DNA from: an uncultured Eubacterium sp.
Lineage (GTDB): Bacteria > Bacillota > Clostridia > Lachnospirales > Lachnospiraceae
DNA length: 64,000 bases
Assembly: GCA_947089855.1 (NCBI GenBank)
Contig: CAMUML010000004.1
Span: 1-64,000, forward strand
Reading direction: 5' to 3'
Position numbers and translations under genes: made by a program. This document shows positions 39,991-48,158 of the stretch, piece by piece. Position 1 is the first letter of the stretch. The number at the start of each line of letters is the position of its first letter. Below the pieces are notes generated by a model. It did not search any database. It was not told the origin of the DNA and saw only the letters and a program-made list of their open reading frames with translations.

Positions 39991-40115
39991 TCTCTCACCT
40001 GCCTTTCGCAATGTTTTTACTAAATTAATAATTAACCCATCTTAGAGATATTTTCATCAATATACATTCCATCGTTCCATTACACCCATTCCCTCATCTG
40101 CCTTTCGCAACGTTT
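39978..40115 (-). repeat. 39-bp direct repeat pair covering two ribosome binding sites
   Basis: 39978-40016 and 40077-40115 agree in 36 of 39 positions, 99 bp apart; weaker similarity continues for about 25 bp. Each copy contains an A/G-rich ribosome binding site and an ATGGGTGTAATG start region. Confidence 0.75.
40057..40089 (-). CDS. Putative 10-residue micro-ORF (MGVMERWNVY)
   Basis: Second member of the duplicated ribosome-binding/start segment; GAGGGA lies directly before the ATG. Very short and unproven. Confidence 0.2.
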   Translation of the reverse strand: MGVMERWNVY

Positions 40116-40188
40116 CTATTTCTAAATAAATAATAAATGCCATACACCATAACAAAGCCTATTTTTTCTTTTTGTCATAAAAGCCTGT

Positions 40189-40389
40189 TTATTGGTCATT
40201 TTCGTTGGTTATCCCATTTAGAAAGGTTTCCTCCCCTGCTTTAACCCTTTCATCAAACGGGCAGATACCATGCATTGTTCCCCATTTGACAAATAGATTA
40301 CCTTTTTCTAAAGTCCATCCCCCCTCCCGGATATTATCTTTATTTACAAAATAGGAGCGGTGGCATTTATAAAAGTAACAACTTAACAA
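40189..40389 (-). pseudogene. Fragment resembling a LytTR DNA-binding domain
   Basis: A 66-residue frame containing FYKCHRSYFVNKDNI, the conserved core of LytTR domains (beta strands around CHRSY). The receiver domain and the first half of LytTR are missing, and the only starts are TTG codons next to AGGAGG. It is likely the tail of a decayed response regulator. It may once have controlled the secreted-protein cassette downstream, whose promoter (40475-40503) lies just upstream of this fragment. Confidence 0.45.
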
Positions 40390-40440
40390 TCCTCCTTGGA
40401 TAGTGCAATAAATGATAGTGTTGCGTGGACGTTTAAACCA

Positions 40441-40503
40441 CTACAATATATAAACGTGTCTATGTTATGTAGCTATTTTAAAATATCATTTTATATTTGT
40501 CAA
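40441..40503 (-). promoter_or_regulatory. Promoter of the secreted-protein/ABC cassette with blaI-like operator
   Basis: TTGACA (40498-40503), a 17-bp spacer and TAAAAT (40475-40480). Plus-strand TAAACGTGTCTATG (40451-40464) is identical to the motif at 16093-16106 in the blaI promoter, and CTATGTTATGTA (40460-40471) resembles the blaI repeat CTATGCTTTGTA, again with a weaker copy 19 bp upstream (40441). Confidence 0.7.
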
Positions 40504-40529
40504 GTAATAAATAACATATTTTAAATATA

Positions 40530-40704
40530 GTTGTTATTCACAGCCAATTTGCTCTTAACAAACATTCTAAGTTATGAAGCTGTAAATAGTAACATTCGCA
40601 GGCTCATGGAAAGAATTTGCCTTGCAAATTGGAGCCTGCCCACTCCTGAATCAGCTTGGCAGCCACCTGGACAGCAGGGTGTTCAGGTGGCTGTAAATAG
40701 TAAC
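40530..40704 (+). mobile_element. Miniature structured element, family A copy 2 (175 bp)
   Basis: Same length and hairpin plan as 4055-4229, with about a dozen base changes, including GTTGTTATTCAC at the left end and CTGTAAATAGTAAC at the right. No matching 8-bp flanks are seen (TAAATATA left, CGCTTTTT right), so it is older or has recombined. Confidence 0.88.
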
Positions 40705-40729
40705 CGCTTTTTCTTGGTCTGCCCTGTTT

Positions 40730-40894
40730 TCAATGCTCTAAGTCGTAGAGAATGGCACATTTTAATTTGTCCTTTACGCTTTAGGTACTCGTATCAAAAA
40801 AAGGCTCCTCAACTAAGTAAGTCGTCTTATCCATCTTCTTTTGCAAACAGGGCGCTAATCGCCCTGTGATGTTGGTCTGAATGTTGTCGCTCAT
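40730..40894 (-). pseudogene. Frameshifted TnpW-like transposon protein
   Basis: AGGAGGAAC precedes an ATG that opens MSDNIQTNITGRLAPCLQKK then TTYLVEE. The frame stops at 40781, but the next frame continues SVKDKLKCAILYDLEH to 40730. Joined, they match the layout of TnpW-type small proteins (K-TTY-V-V-FSxTS-x-DKLxR). Confidence 0.55.
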
Positions 40895-40912
40895 GTTCCT
40901 CCTTTTGGGCGC

Positions 40913-40952
40913 AAAAAAGACACATGGTTTACAATTTACTGTTCCATGCGCC
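40913..40952 (-). terminator. Terminator of the Rpn-family nuclease gene
   Basis: A stem between 40919-40927 and 40944-40952 (GACACATGG with CCATGCGCC, two wobble pairs), followed on the minus strand by six T (40913-40918), 38 bp past the stop. Confidence 0.7.
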
Positions 40953-40989
40953 TTTACGCTGTTATTTTAATATTAAATTGTTTCTCCAA

Positions 40990-41820
40990 TTATGCTAACT
41001 GCATTGATTGGCTTTCTAACTCTTTAACTATATCAAGGGATAATTCCGTAGCTTCTGCTATTTCCTCTAAAGTCATTTTACCTAACTTTATTAAATGAAC
41101 CGCCGTTCTTTTCGCTTTATTTTGTTCTGCCTTTTGTGCCGCTTCCCTTGCCGCTTCATTCCTCATATCTTCCATAATTTTACACATAGCCGCAACTCCT
41201 TTCTCGTCTTGCTTAAAATATCGTGCTTTTTTAGCAAGCGTTTCATAATTCATATCATCGGGATTAGTGCATGAAAAATCGTGCATCAGCTTTCCAATCT
41301 CATCGTTGCCCCTATATTTCCCATTAACATATATGATATGCGAACCATCGCCAAACAATACCTTGCTTTCCCCGATAGTGACATATCTTTCTACCGGATA
41401 TACCGGCTGGTTTCCTTTCATTACATCATTTTCTGTTATGAAAATAACATAGCTGTCGGGAATATCCTCCGCATCGTCACCAGCCTTTAATATGTGTGCA
41501 TCCAACAAGCTGCTGTTATGCCTTGCCCTCTTTGCACCTGCTCCTGCGTCTTTCCTCTGAATTTCAACATCAAATTCTTTTTTTGTACTGTCAGCCGCAT
41601 GGACATCCAAAATAGCGGAACGCCCCTGTAAATTCTTCATCAGCTCCTGTGTACGGACCGATTTAACCGTTATATCCTTTCGTGATAAAACAATCCGGAG
41701 GATTAGTTCTACTCCCTCAAAATTATCTGCAAGGCAGACAGTCATAAAATCATCATCCATGTACCGGAGTGATTTCAGACGTTCTAAATCCTGCTCATGC
41801 ATCTGTTTCGTTGTACTCAA
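40990..41820 (-). CDS. Rpn-family PD-(D/E)XK nuclease (transposase-like, PF12784)
   Basis: 276 residues if started at the TTG at 41820, which has AAGGTGG upstream; ATG codons at 41847 and 41889 lack a site. Rpn proteins promote RecA-independent recombination and may also act in defence. The nuclease core has ILDVHAADSTKKEFDVEIQR, the Asp and the Glu-x-Gln of the family, near residues 70-90. A C-terminal small helix-turn-helix-like segment (KMTLEEIAEATELSLDIVKE) ends the protein. It lies next to tnpW and element copies, in a transposon-rich stretch. Confidence 0.82.
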   Translation of the reverse strand: MSTTKQMHEQDLERLKSLRYMDDDFMTVCLADNFEGVELILRIVLSRKDITVKSVRTQELMKNLQGRSAILDVHAADSTKKEFDVEIQRKDAGAGAKRARHNSSLLDAHILKAGDDAEDIPDSYVIFITENDVMKGNQPVYPVERYVTIGESKVLFGDGSHIIYVNGKYRGNDEIGKLMHDFSCTNPDDMNYETLAKKARYFKQDEKGVAAMCKIMEDMRNEAAREAAQKAEQNKAKRTAVHLIKLGKMTLEEIAEATELSLDIVKELESQSMQLA

Positions 41821-41882
41821 AATACCACCTTCTTTCGCCGTTTTCATTATACATCTGATAATGCCTTTTGAAAACGGAATTT

Positions 41883-42074
41883 TTAACATTTTTCATCACT
41901 CGGGATTTTTTTCAAATATGTACCATCATTTAAAATGATCCGCTTTAGTTTGTCATATGGATTCTCTGTACTTGTACTGCTGAAATGCAGCGTTACTTCA
42001 TAGGCAGTCCTGCCTATGCATTTTTTTATCCGTTGCGGAGCATTTGTTACCATTCTGTTTTGTGTTCCCTGCAT
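41883..42074 (-). CDS. tnpW: Transposon-encoded protein TnpW
   Basis: 63 residues from the ATG at 42074, which follows AAAGGAAAGAGG; the frame extends upstream into unrelated sequence. The motif RTAYEVTLHFSSTSTENPYD then KLKRIILND matches TnpW, a small accessory protein of Tn4451-type and related conjugative elements. No recombinase or relaxase is nearby, so it is a leftover of an element. It ends 63 bp before the start of the Rpn gene. Confidence 0.7.
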   Translation of the reverse strand: MQGTQNRMVTNAPQRIKKCIGRTAYEVTLHFSSTSTENPYDKLKRIILNDGTYLKKIPSDEKC

Positions 42075-42183
42075 ACCTCTTTCCTTTCTGTTTCCAGACA
42101 AAAACAGTGGTAAAACCCTGCCAGTCCTGCCGCCTGTTGTGCCGCTTTTCCAATGAAAACTGTTTCGATTTACAAAAAGACAA

Positions 42184-42288
42184 GTGAAAACATGATTCAG
42201 GAGTGAGGGGCGATTTTGCGAAGCAAACTTCCAATATCGCCCCGAATTGCTACTGTGAGCGGCCCCCCCCCAGGCCGTGAATAGTAAC
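42184..42288 (+). mobile_element. Miniature structured element, family B copy 3 (left end missing)
   Basis: Matches the right 105 bp of family B, from GTGAAAACATGATTCAGG to GTGAATAGTAAC. The first about 40 bp, including the left terminal repeat, are absent. It carries a run of nine C (42263-42271). Confidence 0.82.
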
Positions 42289-42327
42289 TGATTCAAGCAA
42301 GGTTTTGCTTTAATTGGTTAGTGGCTC

Positions 42328-42356
42328 TTTACACGCGCAGCCACATACGCTATAAT
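42328..42356 (+). promoter_or_regulatory. Promoter of the 59-residue protein gene
   Basis: TTTACA (42328-42333), a 17-bp spacer and TATAAT (42351-42356). The region also shows GTGGCT/AGCCAC (42321-42326 and 42339-42344), and the 12-mer GATAACTGCATC occurs twice (42368-42379, 42383-42394) in the leader. Confidence 0.75.
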
Positions 42357-42415
42357 GGCCGTATCAGGATAACTGCATCGATGATAACTGCATCCATCAT
42401 AAAGGCGGTGAGAAT

Positions 42416-42595
42416 ATGGAGGTAATGGAAATGGCACTTGATGAATTAAAACAAGTCACCATTGATTATTATGTAAATTTACAACGGATCAAAAAAGCCG
42501 ACACCGGAAACAACCCGGAATTAGAATATCAGTTGAGAGTTGTAAAAAATAAATTAGCTTCTCTTGGCATTCCATCCGAAGAATATGAAATGTAA
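42416..42595 (+). CDS. Small protein of 54-59 residues, unknown function
   Basis: MEVMEMALDELKQVTIDYYV, then NLQRIKKADTGNNPELEYQL and a KLASLGIPSEEYEM tail. It is acidic, helical, with a coiled-coil-like middle. GGCGGTGA precedes the first ATG; a later ATG at 42431 has GGAGGT 8 nt upstream and would give 54 residues. It has a consensus promoter, a leader with direct repeats and a strong terminator, so it is a true independent transcription unit. No family recognised; similar small helical proteins accompany mobile elements in Clostridia. Confidence 0.7.
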   Translation: MEVMEMALDELKQVTIDYYVNLQRIKKADTGNNPELEYQLRVVKNKLASLGIPSEEYEM

Positions 42596-42604
42596 AAATA
42601 AAAT

Positions 42605-42648
42605 AAAAGTGTAAAGCCTATTGGATCGCCAATTCTTTACACTTTTTA
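42605..42648 (+). terminator. Strong terminator after the small gene (works both ways)
   Basis: AAAAGTGTAAAG (42605-42616) pairs perfectly with CTTTACACTTTT (42635-42646), with an inner ATTGG/CCAAT stem, followed by TTTATTTT. A-richness before the stem allows it to serve tgt on the minus strand too. Confidence 0.85.
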
Positions 42649-42721
42649 TTTTGCGGCAGTTCCTTAGATTCGGTTCTTTCAGGGATTTCTGGCAGCTTGC
42701 CTTTTGTTTGCCCAGCCTGCC

Positions 42722-43858
42722 TTATGAACCGCCCCCCTCCTGAAACCCTGCCAGCTTGCCCGCCTTATAGGCGGCAAACCTGCCTTCCTCCAGTGCGCAG
42801 CGGATTTCTTCCATCATATTGTTATAAAAATATAAGTTATGCAGGACACACAAACGCATCCCAAGCATTTCTTTTGCTTTCAGCAGATGGCGGATATAGG
42901 CCCGGCTGTACCGGCGGCATGCCGGGCACTGGCAGCCTTCTTCGATCGGGCGCATATCTTTTTCAAATTGCCGGTTGAACAAGTTTAACTTGCCACGGCC
43001 CGTATAGGCATGCCCATGCCTGCCGTTCCTGGTCGGGTATACGCAGTCAAAAAAATCAACGCCGCGCGCTACGCCTTCTAAGATATTTTCCGGCGTGCCG
43101 ACGCCCATAAGGTAAGTAGGCTTATCGACGGGCAGGTGTGGCACGGTTTCTTCCAGGATATAGTACATTTCCTCATGTGTTTCGCCGACTGCAAGGCCGC
43201 CGATAGCATAGCCGTCCAAGTCCATTTCTGCAATCTGCTTTGCATGGGCAATGCGGATGTCGGCAAACACGGCGCCCTGGTTAATTGCAAATAACAGCTG
43301 GTGCTGGTTGACCGTATCTGGCAGGCTGTTTAACCTCGCCATCTCATTTTTGCATCGCAGCAGCCAGCGCGACGTGCGCTCCACTGAGTTTTTGACATAC
43401 GTGCGGTCCGCCCGGCTGGAAGGGCATTCGTCAAATGCCATTGCGATCGTCGAAGCCAGGTTGGACTGGATCTGCATACTCTGTTCTGGCCCCATAAAGA
43501 TTTTGCGCCCATCTACATGGGAATGAAAATAGACGCCTTCTTCTTTGATCTTACGCAGGCTGGCCAGGGAAAATACCTGAAAGCCGCCGGAATCGGTTAA
43601 GATCGGCTTGTCCCATGACATAAACCGGTGCAGGCCGCCGAGTTCTTTTATTAATGTATCGCCAGGCCGTACATGCAGGTGGTAGGTATTAGACAGCTCC
43701 ACCTGTGTTTTCAGCCCTTCCAGGTCTTCGGTCGAAACTGCGCCTTTGATCGCAGCACAGGTACCTACGTTCATAAATACCGGTGTATGGATGTCCCCAT
43801 GCACCGTATGGAAAATGCCGCGCTTGGCACGGCCTTCCTGTTTGATTAATTCATACAT
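42722..43858 (-). CDS. tgt: Queuine tRNA-ribosyltransferase
   Basis: 378 residues. It exchanges guanine-34 for a 7-deazaguanine in the anticodon of GUN tRNAs (queuosine pathway). Catalytic and substrate motifs are ILTDSGGFQVFSL near residue 90, MAFDECPS, GYAIGGLAVGE and VDFFDCVYPTRNGRHG with the nucleophile Asp. The zinc site is CQCPACRR then YIRHLLKAKEMLGMRL. Start codon preceded by AAGGAA. Upstream neighbours are the IMP cyclohydrolase-like gene and the EAL gene on the same strand. Confidence 0.97.
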   Translation of the reverse strand: MYELIKQEGRAKRGIFHTVHGDIHTPVFMNVGTCAAIKGAVSTEDLEGLKTQVELSNTYHLHVRPGDTLIKELGGLHRFMSWDKPILTDSGGFQVFSLASLRKIKEEGVYFHSHVDGRKIFMGPEQSMQIQSNLASTIAMAFDECPSSRADRTYVKNSVERTSRWLLRCKNEMARLNSLPDTVNQHQLLFAINQGAVFADIRIAHAKQIAEMDLDGYAIGGLAVGETHEEMYYILEETVPHLPVDKPTYLMGVGTPENILEGVARGVDFFDCVYPTRNGRHGHAYTGRGKLNLFNRQFEKDMRPIEEGCQCPACRRYSRAYIRHLLKAKEMLGMRLCVLHNLYFYNNMMEEIRCALEEGRFAAYKAGKLAGFQEGGGS

Positions 43859-43893
43859 CGTTTTTCCTTACATCCTGTATTCGCTTTCATTCC

Positions 43894-44610
43894 CTATTGA
43901 TTCTTATTTATAATCCTGGTTTCGCAGGCCCCCGTAGCGATATTGATATAGCGCACAAACAACGACACTTTATTTTCTTCGTTTAGGCTGCCCCATACCG
44001 ATCCGGCAAACGCATCGATGCTGCCGGATATGCCGACCCGTTTCGGCTCCCCTTCAAAACTTGGCAACGGATCGCCGTCCCCCTGGTAGGTATGGATAAA
44101 ATGCCCTTCGCCTGCCGCCGGGTTTTCGTAGGAAAAGGTATAGCGGCAGCAAGAATCCGGATTTCCGTAGCGGCTTTTTAAGATCGACATTTTATACTGG
44201 AAACTGCCGGCTTCCACCTGAAGGATGCCTGAAATACGCGGCGTATAATTGGGTGCATCCGGCTCAAACGTCCGGGCCTGCAGCGCCTGTTCAAATGTCA
44301 TATTCCTTTCTATATATTCATAAATAGTATCGGTCTGGTCGCCATTTGTGACAATGGTCTGGTTGCCAAGCACACGCACCGGTGCATAAATAACCAGGCT
44401 TGGGTCGCTCAACTTTGCCGGGTCAAACGCCTTTGTACGGATGCCTTCGCCGTCTGGCACAAACACACGGTTGCGGCTGTTCACACTCCTGCCCATAATA
44501 AAATATGCGGTTACTGCAAAAACCCCATCCTCGGATTTTCCGATAACTACCCCCCTGCCCGGATAAGGATTTGTTTTTAATTCTTCTTCCAATGATAAAC
44601 GTTCCATCAT
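43894..44610 (-). CDS. IMP cyclohydrolase-like protein
   Basis: 238 residues of the PurO-like IMP cyclohydrolase family (PF07826), which closes FAICAR to IMP in purine synthesis. The sequence shows the family's opening NPYPGRGVVIGKSEDG, the IMGRSVNSRNRVF loop and YAPVRVLGNQTIVTNGDQTD near residue 77. It is cytosolic. The ATGATG start follows AAAGGAGG at a slightly long distance of about 14 nt. Many Clostridia use such a stand-alone cyclohydrolase beside or in place of PurH; whether purH exists in this genome cannot be seen. Confidence 0.85.
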   Translation of the reverse strand: MMERLSLEEELKTNPYPGRGVVIGKSEDGVFAVTAYFIMGRSVNSRNRVFVPDGEGIRTKAFDPAKLSDPSLVIYAPVRVLGNQTIVTNGDQTDTIYEYIERNMTFEQALQARTFEPDAPNYTPRISGILQVEAGSFQYKMSILKSRYGNPDSCCRYTFSYENPAAGEGHFIHTYQGDGDPLPSFEGEPKRVGISGSIDAFAGSVWGSLNEENKVSLFVRYINIATGACETRIINKNQ

Positions 44611-44707
44611 AGAATCCTGTAGACCTCCTTTATCTGTTTTGTTGTGATTTTTATTTGATAGTTGTTTTATGGAAACCTTCTGGCAATCAAATCAACCATC
44701 CCCCTTA

Positions 44708-46630
44708 TTATGCATAGATTGCTTCTGCACGTACTTTATTTAAAAATTCTGCGCCGCTTACCGGTTTGGAATACAGGTATCCCTGGAAGAAATCACACCC
44801 CATCGCTTCGAGTATCTTTGCCTGTTCCTGTGTTTCCACGCCTTCTGCAACAATCTCCATCTGCATGGCCTTGATCATCGCCATCGAATATTTTAAAGCA
44901 TGCATCGCTTTTTTGTTTTTCATGGCAGACCATACGAGCGTTTTATCCATTTTAATCGTATGGAACGGGTAATCAATAAGCGTAGCCGTATTGGAAAACC
45001 CCGTGCCATAATCGTCCAAAAAGAAATGCATCCCCCGCCGGATCAGCTGGCGCATATTCCGTTCCAGCGTCTCGCTGGACACAACCGCCGCGGTTTCTGT
45101 TATTTCGAGGTTGATGCAGTGGTAATCCAGGCAGTATTCGTCCATAATATCCAGCAATGTTTCATATAGCCTTTCCTGCATACACTGGACGACAGACAGG
45201 TTGACATCAATATTTTCAATACCGTAGTTCCAGACCTGGTGGGTTTTCATAAACCGGCAGACTTCGCGGAACACATATACCCCAATTTCCAGGATCATGC
45301 CGTTTTTTTCTGCCAGCGGGATAAATTCATCTGGGCTTATCACGCCAAACTCCTCATCCGTTAACCGCACCAATGCCTCCGCCGATGTAAACCGTTTCTT
45401 TTCCACCGAATAGATCGGCTGGTACCAAACTTCAAATTTCTTATCAACTACTGCCCGTTTTAAAATCTGTACGACCTGAAATTCCCGTCCGACATTTTTA
45501 AGCGTTTCCTCGTTTGCATAGACAACCCCGGCATTGCCAGCCCCTTTTGCCGCGTCGGAAAAATACTCGATAGCATCCAGTATGTTTTCTACCGTATCTA
45601 CATGTTCCGGATAAGAAATCATACACATCGGCACGGCCAGTGAAATTTCTGCATCATCCGCCTTAAACGGCCTTTGGAAGCGTTCCTGGATTTTGTGGAT
45701 AACCGCATCCCCTGTCATCGTCCCTTTTGCGATCACTGCAAACCTGGACCCAGACAAATAGAATACCCGCTTTTTGCCGACCGCATGCTGCAAAAATTCT
45801 GCGATCTGCTTTAACAAATGGTTCCAGCTCGTAGCCCCAAGCGTTTTCGTAATGTACTGCAGCCCGTGTACCCGGATGCCGACCACGGAAAATTCGCGCT
45901 TATTGCGGATCATTGTGGACAAAATTTCTACAAATGCCGTCTCATTATACGTCCCAAGCAGCTTGTTGGAAAAATCTTCCGGGTTTTCCAGCGACAGATA
46001 GATCAGCAATATCGCGATCGCGATAGAAAACTGTATGATTAAAAGCTGGTCTGTAAGCATTTGCGCAACAATAGAAATAATACAGGCAACCGTATAGCAA
46101 TACGTGATCATCCGCTGGCCTTTATTCAAATTTTTGCGGAAAAGGACCGTCCGGACAAATGAAGCGGCCACATACAACAGTGCGACCATATACAGTACAA
46201 ACATCCCGCCGCCATACGTATACCCGTTTTGCGGATCCATTGCAAATACATAGCCAGTAAATGGCGTCGTCGCAATCAACAGGGCATCGGCCGCATACGG
46301 CACGATAACCTGAAGCCGGTCACGCATACGCATCCTTCCCGATTCCTTATTTAGATAGACGACATACATATAATAGATTGGTGTAATTGCATTAAATAGA
46401 AGCAGGTAGGCTTGGTTTAACAGATAATTTATCCAGTGCGGGACTTCCTTAGCATGTTCAATCGTATAAACTGTCACCATATCCAGTACTGCCGAAGCCA
46501 GCGAAAGGTAGATCAGCGCCGACAGCACAATCGTCATCCTGGTATTTACCGTCTTTTTATAGAAAAAATGTACCGCCACCGCAACTGTTACGATTACAGC
46601 TGCCACATCATACTGAACTTCATACCCCAT
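44708..46630 (-). CDS. Membrane-bound EAL-domain cyclic-di-GMP phosphodiesterase with degenerate GGDEF domain
   Basis: 640 residues. About seven N-terminal membrane segments (residues 8-215) are followed by a degenerate GGDEF domain (about 225-385), where the signature position reads YLSGSRFAVI and cannot make c-di-GMP. A complete EAL domain follows (about 390-635), with SAEALVRL, NLS, LEITET, LDDYGTGFS, IKMDKT and AEGVET, which hold the metal and catalytic residues. It should hydrolyse c-di-GMP. The degenerate domain may bind GTP as an allosteric site; this is inferred. AGGAAGGGG precedes the ATG. Confidence 0.92.
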   Translation of the reverse strand: MGYEVQYDVAAVIVTVAVAVHFFYKKTVNTRMTIVLSALIYLSLASAVLDMVTVYTIEHAKEVPHWINYLLNQAYLLLFNAITPIYYMYVVYLNKESGRMRMRDRLQVIVPYAADALLIATTPFTGYVFAMDPQNGYTYGGGMFVLYMVALLYVAASFVRTVLFRKNLNKGQRMITYCYTVACIISIVAQMLTDQLLIIQFSIAIAILLIYLSLENPEDFSNKLLGTYNETAFVEILSTMIRNKREFSVVGIRVHGLQYITKTLGATSWNHLLKQIAEFLQHAVGKKRVFYLSGSRFAVIAKGTMTGDAVIHKIQERFQRPFKADDAEISLAVPMCMISYPEHVDTVENILDAIEYFSDAAKGAGNAGVVYANEETLKNVGREFQVVQILKRAVVDKKFEVWYQPIYSVEKKRFTSAEALVRLTDEEFGVISPDEFIPLAEKNGMILEIGVYVFREVCRFMKTHQVWNYGIENIDVNLSVVQCMQERLYETLLDIMDEYCLDYHCINLEITETAAVVSSETLERNMRQLIRRGMHFFLDDYGTGFSNTATLIDYPFHTIKMDKTLVWSAMKNKKAMHALKYSMAMIKAMQMEIVAEGVETQEQAKILEAMGCDFFQGYLYSKPVSGAEFLNKVRAEAIYA

Positions 46631-46766
46631 ATTCCGTCACCCCTTCCTATATCTATCTCGCCCAAGGCACCGGCCCTGCTCCCCCTCCTTATCTGCCCAG
46701 CCTTACCCTCCACTTATCCTCACGGGCGGTAAAATCTGCCATATAGGCTTTTGTATGGATGCATTC

Positions 46767-47996
46767 CTAGGGCCTGCCTTCTATCGTACTGCGCAGGGCC
46801 ACCGCGCGGCACTGCCAGGTATGCCCCTTTTGGGCTGCTATTTTCCCACGGCTTGCCGCCCCATACAGCTTCCCCGGTTCCTGAAGCAGCTTTTTTACCA
46901 GCTCCGGCAGTTGCTCCAGCCTGCCCAGGTCATAATAAAACAATTCCCCCTGATCGGTAAACTGTTCCAGCAGATATTTGCTGGGATCTGTCAACGCTGC
47001 CGCCCCTTGCAGCATTGCTGTAAAAATGCGGTCATGCCCGCCGTCTTTAAACCAGGGCATTGTATTCAGCGCGATCTTGGCGCCTGCCGCCGCCTGCACA
47101 CAGTCCTGCGAACTTACCATACGGCCGCTTAGGATAAGGTTTTGGGGATGCCCGCAAGATACCATCTCCCAACCTTTGCCAAATACATGCACCTGCACCC
47201 CATTTTCCACGAGCGCCAGCACCGTTTTTTCCCGGAAGTAGGTCCGTATCCACAAATCAACGGCGATCATGGTATGCATGGTTGCACACACATCTTCATT
47301 GCTTATATCCGGCATTTCCCGGCGCAAATAATACTCTGCGCCCTCCAGCAGTTCCTGCCCTGGATTTTTCAGGAAAGAACCGATGACTTCATAATAGAAT
47401 GCCTGGTACTGCGGCCCTAACCGGCCCAGCTGCTTTTCAATATTTTCTAAAGGTACATAATTGGCGGTAAATACAAGTGCGTACGGCCGGTTCAACCAGC
47501 GTTCCAAAGGCTCCATATCCGCCTCCTTTTGCAGCAGCCGGTTGCCGGCCAGCGGCAAAAACATACAGCGGATATGCGGATAAAACCGTTCCATATAAGC
47601 GGCGTGCGTACGGTCTATGCAAAAAGCCTGCATCCCTGGCACTGGGTGCCGCAGCGCCTTATAATAATAAGCCGGATGGTCTACCATAATATTCAGGCAC
47701 AAAACCCCAAGTTTTTCCCAAATACTGTCCACAGGCAACCCTTGCCCATCCATATCCCAAAGCTGTTCTTCCCCGCTTAAACCGATAAAATTAAACGTAA
47801 CCAGTACCGCCTGCATTCCCTGGCACTGCCCGTGCGGGCATAACGCCTGGCGCAGCTTCCATGCACTTAGCCCAAGCCTGTCAAAATCCATCCAGAAAGT
47901 TTCATACCCCCATCCGGCAAACGCCTGTGCAAGCTGTTTTGAAAAATAAGTTAGCGTCTCTACTGCATGTTCACAAAAGATAATAAGCCTACGCAT
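46767..47996 (-). CDS. CgeB/DUF3880-like glycosyltransferase (GT-B fold)
   Basis: 409 residues. The C-terminal half resembles the CgeB/glycosyltransferase-like family (PF13524): HVFGKGWE near residue 270, then ILSGRMVSSQDCVQAAAGAK, LNTMPWFKDGGHDRIFTAM and GAAALTD. These correspond to the sugar-nucleotide site of GT-B enzymes. The N-terminal half is a DUF3880-like Rossmann domain. No signal peptide. It would transfer a sugar to an unknown acceptor, possibly a surface glycan or protein. It is 163 bp after the PFL gene and 137 bp ahead of the EAL gene; its own promoter was not identified. Confidence 0.75.
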   Translation of the reverse strand: MRRLIIFCEHAVETLTYFSKQLAQAFAGWGYETFWMDFDRLGLSAWKLRQALCPHGQCQGMQAVLVTFNFIGLSGEEQLWDMDGQGLPVDSIWEKLGVLCLNIMVDHPAYYYKALRHPVPGMQAFCIDRTHAAYMERFYPHIRCMFLPLAGNRLLQKEADMEPLERWLNRPYALVFTANYVPLENIEKQLGRLGPQYQAFYYEVIGSFLKNPGQELLEGAEYYLRREMPDISNEDVCATMHTMIAVDLWIRTYFREKTVLALVENGVQVHVFGKGWEMVSCGHPQNLILSGRMVSSQDCVQAAAGAKIALNTMPWFKDGGHDRIFTAMLQGAAALTDPSKYLLEQFTDQGELFYYDLGRLEQLPELVKKLLQEPGKLYGAASRGKIAAQKGHTWQCRAVALRSTIEGRP

Positions 47997-48158
47997 GGTT
48001 GTCCATCCCCTATTGCTCCCCTATCCAGCTGCCGCACCGGTAGCTGTAAAAAGAAAGAGCTGCCGCTTCCTATGGTAAAAACCACAAATTACAGTACCCT
48101 TTCTGAATATCCATTCATTTACATCCTGCAGTGTTTGCCATAATGCGACAGCTTATTT

